From JAEKNW01 sp963678375 (GTDB taxonomy: Bacteria > Cloacimonadota > Cloacimonadia > Cloacimonadales > JAFGVF01): DNA of 64,000 bases. Below are positions 16,434 to 24,219 of this stretch, piece after piece. The DNA lies in contig OY782831.1 of assembly GCA_963678375.2 (NCBI GenBank), positions 248,001 through 312,000 on the forward strand. Reading direction: 5' to 3'. The stretch's first letter is position 1. Every line of letters starts with the position of its first letter. The notes beneath the pieces are model-generated. The model saw only the letters and a program-made list of their open reading frames with translations. It searched no databases and was not told where the DNA came from. The position numbers and the translations under genes are program-made.

Positions 16434-18632
16434 CTATTTCATCAGTACTATTTTGTGAATTTGAGATTTTCCCTCTACTTCAAGCTTAACAAAATAAATA
16501 CCAGAGCTTACACTAGCAGACTGTGAGTTTTTTCCATCCCAGACATAGTTATGATAACCACTATTAAATAAACCTTGATATAAACTAGCTACCTTCTGCC
16601 CTTTCAAATTATAAACTGAGAGGTGACCATAAGCTTTCTTAGGAAGAATAAAGCTAATCTTAGTCTCTGGGTTGAAAGGATTAGGATAGTTTCTAAGTCC
16701 AAAAGCTGATTCACTTGCTGGAATAACTTCTTCTTCTTGATTAGAAACACCTATTGGGAGCATTGGTATATCTAGATTTAATTCTAGCGACTCCATTATC
16801 ATAACATCTGATATTATTACATCTTGATAATCCCAGCGACTTGCCTTAACAGAATAAGTTCCAGCTCCACAATGATAAGTGTAATTACCTAAGCTGTCAC
16901 TAAATTCAGGAAGCTTATCCATTATCTCTATCCTAACACAATCTAAAGGCTCATTAGTGCTTGCATCATAGACATTACCCCTGATTCCACCTATATAGGC
17001 AGAGCCAAACTCATAGGCTCCAATATCTACTACTTCGGGATTACTTCCGTTTGCTGTAGCTATTCTTTTATGGTAGCGTATATCAAAATCTGGTAAATCA
17101 GGACGATAAGCTCCAGCATCTCTGCAAGGTGATAAAGGAGATAAAGAGTAATCATGATTTAAAGTATCTGCAAAAAGTGGGTTTGCTACTAAATGATTTT
17201 CTGTATAGTAATATGATGGGTAATCGATAATTGGAATTGTCGCAAGATTATTAAAAAATGAGGTAATATATCCACCAGAGTTTCCTCCATAACTATTTTG
17301 TATATCAATTATATTATTTGTAAAAATTGCTGCAGAGCTTCTACTAGCACTTATCAACCAAGAATGGTTTACAAATGTATTATTATATATATATGGTGAT
17401 GTATCATCAGTCAAAAATAGTAGACCAGTAGGTGTCTCTGCTGTTTGTCGTACTAAATTGTTAAAAAACCTGATTTGTCCATCGGGAGCCAATGATGAAG
17501 GTTTTTCAAAATCCATCACACGACTAGCTTCTTCATTAGTTTCAATTATATTATTATAAATATATGCTTTATTATTGTCTCTTGTATCAGCAGTAACTTC
17601 AACATTTCCAAATAGATAGTTATCTGACACATAATTTGTTCCATACCCTCCAGAATATAAATTTATTGGGTCTAAGTCAACCTCAGTCTTTATTAAAGTA
17701 TTTTTCCTTGCAAAAACTACATCAGTTGAATCACCAGATGAACACCCCCATCCTCTTTTACCATTATAGGCATAATTACCATAACTGCTTATTCTTCCAT
17801 AGTTAATTTCTCTAGTTTTGGCAGAATTTACTACTGAACCAAAACTATCATAAGTATTAAAAAGGAATAAAGCTTTCAGGTCTCCCCCTAAAGTAGTATA
17901 ATTTGAAGGACCATTAAAGTAACATCTTGCAATAACAAGATTATAAGATTCTTCAAATGAATTATCATCAGAAGGTCTAATTGATAATGGTGTAGGATTC
18001 CCATGAGGTAGTGGATATATGTTTGTAGTGATGAATCTACATTTATAAACAACTAAATCCATATTCAAGTTTCTTGTTCTGAGACCAACACAATTATTTT
18101 CGAATGTGCAGTTTTTAACATTAATTAAACCATTAAGAAAATTAATTGCACCTCGATGCCCTCCATGTATATAATTGGGGGTTTCATTGGGGACATAATT
18201 TCCAATAAAGGTATGTCTGATTTCACAATACTCGAATGATGAAATAGGAGCCTCTGGTGTTAAAGCAATACCTCCCCACTGGTATTCACTGCCATCTTGA
18301 TATTTATCAAAAATAATTGGGTCTTCTGGAGTACCGATAGCATTGATTGTCCCGTTAACAACTATCATCTTAGCAACTGGCTGTGTGGTATTACTGTAAC
18401 TCCAATCAAAAAGAGCAGGATAATTCATGTCTGCTCCACTAACTAAAATTTCAGTTCCAGGCATGATAGTAAGAGTAACACCAGAATCTATATAGAGAAA
18501 AGAAGTAACTATATAAGGATCATTATGATGAGGATACCAAAGAGTATTCTCTGTGATATGACCTCCTACTTCTATGGAAAGAAGAGGAAAGGTAATAAGA
18601 GCTATGATAAACAATAATATATTTTTCTTCAT
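16434..18632 (-). CDS. Secreted beta-helix protein with regulatory-like and FlgD-type tail domains
   Basis: A 732-residue exported protein. Order: signal peptide (1-20); a long parallel-beta-helix-like region (about 30-535) rich in short Asn/Gly strand-turn units such as 'NCTFENNCVGL' and 'YNNTFVNHS'; a carboxypeptidase-regulatory-like beta domain from 'IRGNVYDASTNEPLDCVRIEI' (about 555-630); and a C-terminal FlgD-like Ig tail starting at 'YPNPFNPETKISF' and ending KIVLMK. The tail type is common in FCB-group surface or secreted proteins and is thought to direct export or anchoring. It has a consensus promoter about 110 bases upstream. Role unknown; carbohydrate binding or adhesion is a guess. 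Confidence 0.85.
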   Translation of the reverse strand: MKKNILLFIIALITFPLLSIEVGGHITENTLWYPHHNDPYIVTSFLYIDSGVTLTIMPGTEILVSGADMNYPALFDWSYSNTTQPVAKMIVVNGTINAIGTPEDPIIFDKYQDGSEYQWGGIALTPEAPISSFEYCEIRHTFIGNYVPNETPNYIHGGHRGAINFLNGLINVKNCTFENNCVGLRTRNLNMDLVVYKCRFITTNIYPLPHGNPTPLSIRPSDDNSFEESYNLVIARCYFNGPSNYTTLGGDLKALFLFNTYDSFGSVVNSAKTREINYGRISSYGNYAYNGKRGWGCSSGDSTDVVFARKNTLIKTEVDLDPINLYSGGYGTNYVSDNYLFGNVEVTADTRDNNKAYIYNNIIETNEEASRVMDFEKPSSLAPDGQIRFFNNLVRQTAETPTGLLFLTDDTSPYIYNNTFVNHSWLISASRSSAAIFTNNIIDIQNSYGGNSGGYITSFFNNLATIPIIDYPSYYYTENHLVANPLFADTLNHDYSLSPLSPCRDAGAYRPDLPDFDIRYHKRIATANGSNPEVVDIGAYEFGSAYIGGIRGNVYDASTNEPLDCVRIEIMDKLPEFSDSLGNYTYHCGAGTYSVKASRWDYQDVIISDVMIMESLELNLDIPMLPIGVSNQEEEVIPASESAFGLRNYPNPFNPETKISFILPKKAYGHLSVYNLKGQKVASLYQGLFNSGYHNYVWDGKNSQSASVSSGIYFVKLEVEGKSQIHKIVLMK

Positions 18633-18742
18633 TTTAACTCCTTAATATCTTGGTTCAGAAAACTCCAAGTTTGAATTAGCATTATACTCAGTCCTTTGTA
18701 GTATGTATGTAGTATGTATATTTATCTCAGCTTGATATTACA

Positions 18743-18771
18743 ATAATATATATTTAAAATTTCTATGTCAA
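18743..18771 (-). promoter_or_regulatory. Consensus promoter of the beta-helix protein gene
   Basis: Minus strand TTGACA (18771-18766), 17-base spacer, TATTAT (18748-18743). The leader (about 105 nt) contains a short direct repeat, tagtatgta twice, at 18700-18720 and the ribosome site AAGGAG. Confidence 0.7.
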
Positions 18772-18885
18772 GAGTTATTTTATATAATTTTAGTTTATGA
18801 TTTTGAGACTTTTCAATCATCAAGTTACCCTATCCATCAGTTTATTCTTAAAGAAGTCGATAATATTGCACATCTTTAGGTTTTC

Positions 18886-18914
18886 TTGACAAATCTTCTT
18901 AATATCAATATTAT
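18886..18914 (+). promoter_or_regulatory. Consensus promoter inside repeat copy A
   Basis: Plus strand TTGACA (18886-18891), 17-base spacer, TATTAT (18909-18914). It is conserved base for base in copy B (22631-22659) and does not point at any protein gene, because all genes nearby are on the minus strand. Confidence 0.55.
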
Positions 18915-18920
18915 AAATAA

Positions 18921-19009
18921 AGCATTTTTCAAGTGTATTTTGTAATTTATGTTTTAATTTTAGTATCAAACAAGTCCTCTTATATCACGAAGGGATGACA
19001 TATAAGAGG
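18921..19009 (+). ncRNA. Possible small RNA of repeat copy A
   Basis: Predicted from the conserved promoter upstream: a transcript starting near 18921 would reach a perfect 10-bp hairpin, CCTCTTATAT (18976-18985)/ATATAAGAGG (19000-19009) with a 14-base loop, followed by CTTTATT. No known RNA family is recognised. The weak T-tract means the hairpin may be internal rather than a terminator, so the 3' end is a guess. Confidence 0.3.
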
Positions 19010-19120
19010 CTTTATTCGAATATTAGAGATATAGTAATGTAAGCGAGCTAGAAATCAATTCCAAAATGTAGGATAATATATAAAAGTGTGCATTAATTAT
19101 ACCATTTGTAAAATCAAAGC

Positions 19121-19290
19121 ACTATCAATCAGTCATTTAATCTGAACTGTCTCGTCTAAAAACTTTGTGGTAATTCATTCAGTTACTTTATCAAAATATG
19201 CAGGAGTTGTAGCTTTAGTTGCATTTTGAAGAAGACCATTCTCATTAAAGTCAAGACAATGAATTTTAAGGTTCAAATTCCTTATAAGCT
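19121..19290 (-). pseudogene. Possible degraded coding remnant
   Basis: The stretch between repeat copy A and the first paralogue has no intact frame, but the minus strand reads protein-like segments broken by stops and a frame change: 'IHCLDFNENGLLQNATK' and 'TTPAYFDKVTE', stop, 'ITTKFLDETVQIK', stop. I cannot name the parent family. The remainder of the gap to 19409 shows nothing recognisable. Confidence 0.3.
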
Positions 19291-19409
19291 AGTTGTACAG
19301 ATGCATCCTTGTTTTGCTTAAGAATATTCGACTAATTATTAAAAATTAATAGATTTATCATACCTATATAGGATAACAATCTTAAAAAAGTTCTTCTGTA
19401 CATAATTTC

Positions 19410-20378
19410 TTATTTAACAAATATTTTCTTTGTTATTGTTTGTAGATTTCCATCTATCTTGCATTTAACAAAATAGATACCGCTTGCTAAATTTTCTGGT
19501 AAATTAAGGCTAATCTCTCCTTTTGGGGAAGAATGGGTTTCTTTTGTAAAAACTCTTTGCCCTTTGATGTTATAAATCGATATTTGGTTAATATTGATAG
19601 AGCTATCTGATTTAATACTTAATAAATCAGATACCGGATTAGGATAACATTGAAGATTTACTTGTGCAATCTCACACTCTCCTTCATAAGTAGGAGTGGT
19701 ATCATGATAACGAAATTCTAGATATGGTTGGTTAGATGTGGAGGCATGGCTAATCCCAACATAATCACAACCATCATCATAATCTGTAATATAATCAAAA
19801 TAGAGCATTAATGGGAAATCTGTTAATTCAATTGAACTTCTAGCCAAAAAATATGCTTGAGTTACATCGAGTTGCTTCCATCCGTTACTAACATTATCAC
19901 TGATTACTCCTATTTCCATAAAGTTTGTTGCATTGAAACTAGAGGATAAATTCTCAATATTAAAATCACACAAAGCAACTTTTAGCCCATGATTTGAGTT
20001 CCCATAAAAAGATGGCCAAACGCCTGTAAAAATATCGCACATTGTCTCATTCTGATGCACATTCAGAGTTATTGATTCAATTACCCAAGTTACTGGATGG
20101 TTTTCAAAAGGAAATCTGTAGTATTTTCTAACAGATCCCTTCTCTTGAGTAAAATAGTTTACATAATCACCAACAAAGGAAAAACTATGAGTTAAATAGA
20201 CATTATACAAATCGTCATGCCAGCCTTCTAGGTCAAACATAACTTTAACGATATTGTAATCACTATCTTCCTCTAAATACACTATCTCTTCAACATACTC
20301 ATCCTCTTTTATCAGGGCTGATAATAAAGAAATTATGAATAGAATAGTTAGAATGAACATTAATCTCTTTAGACTCAT
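19410..20378 (-). CDS. Secreted DNRLRE-like protein with Por-type tail, paralogue 3 of 3
   Basis: A 322-residue exported protein: signal peptide (1-20), an acidic linker, a beta-sandwich-like domain resembling DNRLRE domains ('KYYRFPF', 'GWKQLDVTQAY', 'LMLYFDY', 'YLEFRYHD'), and a C-terminal sorting tail from 'CYPNPVSDLLSI' to KKIFVK, of the Por secretion (type IX) kind. It is the last gene of a tandem triplet and is very similar to the middle copy along its full length. AAGGAGGAAGT lies before the ATG and nine bases separate it from the preceding gene. No type IX machinery is in the window, so the export route is inferred. Confidence 0.8.
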   Translation of the reverse strand: MSLKRLMFILTILFIISLLSALIKEDEYVEEIVYLEEDSDYNIVKVMFDLEGWHDDLYNVYLTHSFSFVGDYVNYFTQEKGSVRKYYRFPFENHPVTWVIESITLNVHQNETMCDIFTGVWPSFYGNSNHGLKVALCDFNIENLSSSFNATNFMEIGVISDNVSNGWKQLDVTQAYFLARSSIELTDFPLMLYFDYITDYDDGCDYVGISHASTSNQPYLEFRYHDTTPTYEGECEIAQVNLQCYPNPVSDLLSIKSDSSININQISIYNIKGQRVFTKETHSSPKGEISLNLPENLASGIYFVKCKIDGNLQTITKKIFVK

Positions 20379-20387
20379 ACTTCCTCC

Positions 20388-21356
20388 TTACTTTACAAAT
20401 ATTTTTTTTGTTATTGTTTGTGGATTTCCATCTATCTTGCATTTAACAAAATAGATACCGCTTGCTAAATTTTCTGGTAAATTAAGGCTAATCTCTCCTT
20501 TGGAAAAATATTTGGTTTCTTTTGATAAAACTTTTTGCCCTTTGATGTTATAAATCGATATTTGGTTAATATTGATAGAGCTATCTGATTTAATACTTAA
20601 TAAATCAGATACCGGATTAGGATAACATTGAAGATTTGTTTGTGCAATCTCACACTCTCCTTCATAAGTAGGAGTGGTATCATGGTAACGAAATTTTAGA
20701 TATGGTTGGTTAGATGTGGAGGCATGGTTAATCCCAACATTATCTCCATTACCATCATAATCTGTAATATAATCAAAATAGAGCATTAATGGGAAGTCTG
20801 TGAATTCAATTGAATTTTTAGCCAATAAATATGCTTGTGTTACATCAAGCTGTTTCCATCCATCACTAGCATTATCACTGATTACCCCTATTTCCATAAA
20901 GTTTGTTGCGTTGAAACTAGAAGACAAATTCTCAATATTAAAATCGAATAGAGCAACTTTTAATCCATGATTTGGGTTTCCATAGAATGATGGAAAACCT
21001 TCTACCCAAGGACCACATGACGAATAAAATTGGTGAACTTTCAAAGTTACTGATACGATTTCCCAAGCTTCTGGAGGGTTTTGAAAAGGAAATCTATAGT
21101 ATTTTCTAATGGAGCTCTGCTCTTGAGTGAAATAATTTACATCATCACCAACAATGGAAAAACTATGGGTTAAATAGACATTATACAAATCGTCATGCCA
21201 ACCCTCTAAATCAAACAATACTTTAACGATATTGTAATCACTATCTTCCTCTAAATACACAATCTCTTCAAAATAATCATCCTCTTTTATTTGGGCTGTT
21301 AAAAGGCAAATTGAGAATAGGGTAATTAGAATGATCATTAATTTCTTGAGACTCAT
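20388..21356 (-). CDS. Secreted DNRLRE-like protein with Por-type tail, paralogue 2 of 3
   Basis: A 322-residue protein, same length and domain plan as the following copy: signal peptide, 'EDSDYNIVKVLFDLEGWHDD' at about 37-56, beta-sandwich domain with 'YYRFPF' and 'LMLYFDYITDYDG', then the Por-type tail ending KKIFVK. The two copies differ mainly around residues 105-125, where one has 'NETMCDIFTGVW' and the other 'FYSSCGPWVEGF', so that surface segment evolves faster than the rest. The identical 9-base spacers and ribosome sites indicate tandem duplication as a whole unit. Confidence 0.8.
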   Translation of the reverse strand: MSLKKLMIILITLFSICLLTAQIKEDDYFEEIVYLEEDSDYNIVKVLFDLEGWHDDLYNVYLTHSFSIVGDDVNYFTQEQSSIRKYYRFPFQNPPEAWEIVSVTLKVHQFYSSCGPWVEGFPSFYGNPNHGLKVALFDFNIENLSSSFNATNFMEIGVISDNASDGWKQLDVTQAYLLAKNSIEFTDFPLMLYFDYITDYDGNGDNVGINHASTSNQPYLKFRYHDTTPTYEGECEIAQTNLQCYPNPVSDLLSIKSDSSININQISIYNIKGQKVLSKETKYFSKGEISLNLPENLASGIYFVKCKIDGNPQTITKKIFVK

Positions 21357-21365
21357 ACTTCCTCC

Positions 21366-22343
21366 TTATTTAACAAATATTTTTTTTGTTATTGTTTGTA
21401 GATTCCCATCTAGCTTGCACTTTACAAAATAGATACCGCTTGCGATGTTTGTTGGTAATGCTAGATTAACTTCACCATTTTTTGTAGATATATTATGATT
21501 AGAATATACTTTCTGACCTTTAATATTGTAGATATTGATTACTGAAATAGGCTTTTCGCTGATATTTTTAATAGTTAATACTTCAGATGTAGGATTAGGA
21601 TAACAATTTATAAGTGGGCTTATAGATTCATTTTCACTTTCATTATTGGAAGTAGCTCTTACATATTGAAAAAGTAATTTAGGCTTATTGGAACTACTAG
21701 CTGTAGCAATAGATAAATAATCATCTTCCCCATCTGAATCAGAAATTAAATCAAAATATAACATTAAACAAAATGCTGAGTAATTCAGCTCATCTCTAGC
21801 GGTTAGATATGCCTGAGTAACATCTAACTCTTTCCACTCGTGGATTGGATTATTACTTATAACACCAATTTCTTCAAAAACAGAGGGAGCAAAGGTTAAA
21901 GCAAGATTTTCCATATCAATTTCTAAGAGTGCTACTTTTAAGAAAAAAAAGTCTGCATTATAAAAGGTGGGGTATTGATTAATTTGCCCATTTCCACAAG
22001 AAGAACTTTGATAAATTTTTAGTGTTACAGATAAAATCTCCCAACCTTCAGGTGGGTCCATGAAAGGAAACTCATAAAAACGACGATAGCCTCCTTTATT
22101 GTTTCCAAAAGGAAAACTAACATAAACATAGTCTCCGACATTAGCATCTTGCTGATTATTGTGATTATATTCATACCAATCATTGTAATATTCATTGTTA
22201 TAAATCAGAATTTTCTCAATATTAATATCTTTTGTGATTTCTAGATATTGTGTTTCTTCAATTACTTCTTCTCTTGTTAAAGATAGTAATCCAATTGTAG
22301 AAAGGACCAGCAATAATAATAATAAAATGTTTTTCCCTCTCAT
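21366..22343 (-). CDS. Secreted DNRLRE-like protein with Por-type tail, paralogue 1 of 3
   Basis: A 325-residue protein, first in the triplet by transcription direction and the most diverged in its middle part: 'YRRFYEFPF', 'HEWKELDVTQAY', 'CLMLYFDLISD'. Its signal peptide contains a run of leucines. The last 25 residues and their codons are almost the same as in the other two copies although the middle differs strongly, suggesting gene conversion or strong constraint on the sorting tail. A TTGACA (22516-22511, minus strand) lies about 170 bases upstream but I could not find a well-spaced -10. Confidence 0.8.
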   Translation of the reverse strand: MRGKNILLLLLLVLSTIGLLSLTREEVIEETQYLEITKDINIEKILIYNNEYYNDWYEYNHNNQQDANVGDYVYVSFPFGNNKGGYRRFYEFPFMDPPEGWEILSVTLKIYQSSSCGNGQINQYPTFYNADFFFLKVALLEIDMENLALTFAPSVFEEIGVISNNPIHEWKELDVTQAYLTARDELNYSAFCLMLYFDLISDSDGEDDYLSIATASSSNKPKLLFQYVRATSNNESENESISPLINCYPNPTSEVLTIKNISEKPISVINIYNIKGQKVYSNHNISTKNGEVNLALPTNIASGIYFVKCKLDGNLQTITKKIFVK

Positions 22344-22594
22344 TCAATCCTCCTTCAGGATAATTTGTGTCATGTGCTATTCTTGTTTCCTTACTCTCTA
22401 ATATAGTTTCGATAAACAAACATAGTAGTTTATCTATAATTACACTCAGGATTATATGTAAAAATATTTTATCTGAAGATATATTACAATTTCTTTATAA
22501 TAAAAAAAATATGTCAAGAATATTGTGAGCTTATATTTGATTGTTTAAATGAGACTGTTCAATCATCAAACCACCTTCCCCAAAAACTTATCCC

Positions 22595-22866
22595 TAAAGA
22601 AGTCGTAATATTGCACATCTTTAGGTTTTCTTGACAAATCTTCTTAATATCAATATTATAAATAAAGCATTTTTCAAGTGTATTTTGTAATTTATGTTTT
22701 TAATTTTAGTAAGAAACAAGTCCTCTTATATCACGAAGGGATGACATATAAGAGGCTTTATTCGAATATTAGAGATATAGTAATCTAAGCGAGCTAGAAA
22801 TCAATTCCAAAATGTAGGATAATATATAAAAGTGTGCATTAATTATACCATTTGAAAAATCAAAGC
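22595..22866. repeat. 272-bp intergenic repeat, copy B
   Basis: Second copy of 18849-19120, same orientation, lying upstream of the triplet. On the minus strand, directly at its left edge, the bases encode 'KPKDVQYYDFF' continuing out of the repeat to a TGA at about 22568; in copy A the same frame is broken by one inserted base. This edge therefore looks like the 3' end of an old gene. The rest of the 22344-22973 gap holds the promoter region of the triplet (left) and an imperfect inverted repeat (right). Confidence 0.9.
22631..22659 (+). promoter_or_regulatory. Consensus promoter inside repeat copy B
   Basis: TTGACA (22631-22636), 17-base spacer, TATTAT (22654-22659), identical to copy A; the conserved 10-bp hairpin follows at 22722-22755. 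All flanking protein genes run the other way. Confidence 0.55.
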
Positions 22867-22870
22867 TCAA

Positions 22871-22940
22871 TTACTCCCTCATTGTTACACTCTTAATAAA
22901 GAGCCAATAACTTATAGAGATTGTTATAATGAAGGAGTAA
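22871..22940. repeat. Imperfect inverted repeat with internal hairpin
   Basis: Left arm 22871-22888 (begins TTACTCCCTCATTG) and right arm 22923-22940 (ends AATGAAGGAGTAA) pair at about 15 of 18 positions. The 34-base loop holds a second stem, CTCTT/AAGAG. It lies 33 bases past the chorismate mutase stop and could end the aro operon, though no T-tract follows. Confidence 0.45.
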
Positions 22941-22973
22941 AACTTAATATAATTATCTTATTATTTGTTAAAA

Positions 22974-23234
22974 TTATCTTTTCATAATCTTGTTTTGTAA
23001 CTCTTTACCTTGAGTGAAAATAATTTTATAGATACTTATTAAGTAATCGTAGTTCAGATGATATTTTTTTGAAAGCTCTTCCAGATTATCTAAAACTTCT
23101 TGTTCACGATCTAAATCTTCTACTTGAGCTTTATGTTGCTTAGACTCCAAGGCTAAATCCAATCTCTCTCTAAGTAGTGCTACTAAAGTTTGATCAATTG
23201 AATCAATCTTATCTCTGATTTCTACGAGATTCAT
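22974..23234 (-). CDS. Chorismate mutase, AroQ class
   Basis: Rearranges chorismate to prephenate for phenylalanine and tyrosine synthesis. The 86-residue all-helical protein has the AroQ pattern: 'IRDKIDSIDQTLVALLRERLDLALES' (residues 6-31) with Arg and Lys expected to hold the substrate, and a C-terminal helix with Q at about 76. It is a stand-alone domain with no prephenate dehydratase or DAHP synthase fused. It overlaps aroC by 26 bases and is the last gene of the shikimate operon; GGAGGAG precedes the ATG. Confidence 0.9.
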   Translation of the reverse strand: MNLVEIRDKIDSIDQTLVALLRERLDLALESKQHKAQVEDLDREQEVLDNLEELSKKYHLNYDYLISIYKIIFTQGKELQNKIMKR

Positions 23235-24219
23235 ACTCAGACTCCTCCGCTAACCTTATTAAATATAAGTCTGCAAGCACAAGCGCTGTAACAGCTTCAA
23301 TAATAACTGGAACTCTTAAACCAAAGCAAACATCATGCCTTCCTGGAATATTAAACTTAACGACTTTATCTTCTTTAAAGCTATAACTTTCTTGTTGTTT
23401 ACCAATACTTGAAGTAGGTTTGACTTCTACAGAAAACTCAATATTATTACCATTACTAATACCACCGATTATACCAGCAGAGTTGTTAGTCTTAGTCTTT
23501 CCTTGACTATTAATAATCATATCATTATAGTCTGATCCACAGGATTTTGAAGCTGATTTTTCTAAGCCAAAAGTAAGTGATTTTACTCCCGGAATACTGA
23601 ATATTGCGTGGGCAAGCAGTGATTCAAGTGAATTAAAGAAAGGTTGACCTAATGCAAGAGGAAGATTAGAAACATGGCAATGAATTTCTGCACCTAAAGA
23701 ATCCTTATTATCTATAGCCCATTGGAGGATTTCTTCATAGTTTCTTTTATCAGCAACTTTATATACTTCTGCAGTGATATCAATATTTTTTATAATTTCT
23801 TTAGCAACAAAACCGGCAGCAACTAAAGGTAGGGTTAATCTACCAGAAAAGTGCCCCCCACCCCTGATTTCATTATATCCGAAAAATTTTCTATGTGCTA
23901 CAAAATCTGTATGATTAGGTCTGGGGATATCATTCATCTGGTCATAATTGGAAGATCTTACATTTGCATTAGCAAAAGATATCAAAAGAGGTGATCCAGT
24001 GGTTATATTTTCTTTCATACCTGACTTAAAATCAGGGATATCTGCTTCTCTACGGCTGGTTGTTCCCTTAACTGTCGGTCTTCTTCTTTGTAAAAAAGCT
24101 TGTAATTTATCCTCATCAATCTCTATTCCTGGAGGGACTCCATCAATAATGACTCCAATTTCTCTTCCGTGAGATTCTCCAAAAATCTCTACTCTGAATA
24201 TCTTACCAAAACTATTCAT
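23209..24219 (-). CDS. aroC: Chorismate synthase
   Basis: Final step of the shikimate pathway, EPSP to chorismate, requiring reduced flavin. The 336-residue protein shows the family motifs 'GESHG' at about 14-18, 'RRRPTVKGTTSRREAD' near 45-60, 'PRPNHTDF' near 98 and 'RGGGHFSGRLT' near 118-128. Near the C-terminus 'PGRHDVCFGLRVPVI' is the usual GRHDpc region. It overlaps aroA by four bases and chorismate mutase by 26. Confidence 0.97.
   Translation of the reverse strand: MNSFGKIFRVEIFGESHGREIGVIIDGVPPGIEIDEDKLQAFLQRRRPTVKGTTSRREADIPDFKSGMKENITTGSPLLISFANANVRSSNYDQMNDIPRPNHTDFVAHRKFFGYNEIRGGGHFSGRLTLPLVAAGFVAKEIIKNIDITAEVYKVADKRNYEEILQWAIDNKDSLGAEIHCHVSNLPLALGQPFFNSLESLLAHAIFSIPGVKSLTFGLEKSASKSCGSDYNDMIINSQGKTKTNNSAGIIGGISNGNNIEFSVEVKPTSSIGKQQESYSFKEDKVVKFNIPGRHDVCFGLRVPVIIEAVTALVLADLYLIRLAEESEYESRRNQR

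Larger units (their letters stand above)
18849..19120. repeat. 272-bp intergenic repeat, copy A
   Basis: Direct repeat of 22595-22866. Over 272 bases the two copies differ by four substitutions and two single-base indels (about 98% identity). Identity falls sharply at the right end (after AAATCAAAGC). On the left it fades into a weakly similar 25-base stretch and then a second matched block of 19 bases (18805-18823 with 22551-22569, one mismatch). The copies are in the same orientation, 3746 bases apart, and enclose the three tandem secreted paralogues. No long open frame lies inside; no terminal inverted repeats or transposase are visible. Confidence 0.9.

Noticed and set aside
19000..19060. 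tRNA-like TTCGAAT in the repeats
   Set aside because: The flanking sequence cannot form the cloverleaf arms and lacks the GGTTCGAATCC context.
18849..19120. Repeat as an insertion sequence or MITE
   Set aside because: I found no terminal inverted repeats, no transposase frame and no target-site duplication at the borders. Copy number in the genome is unknown.
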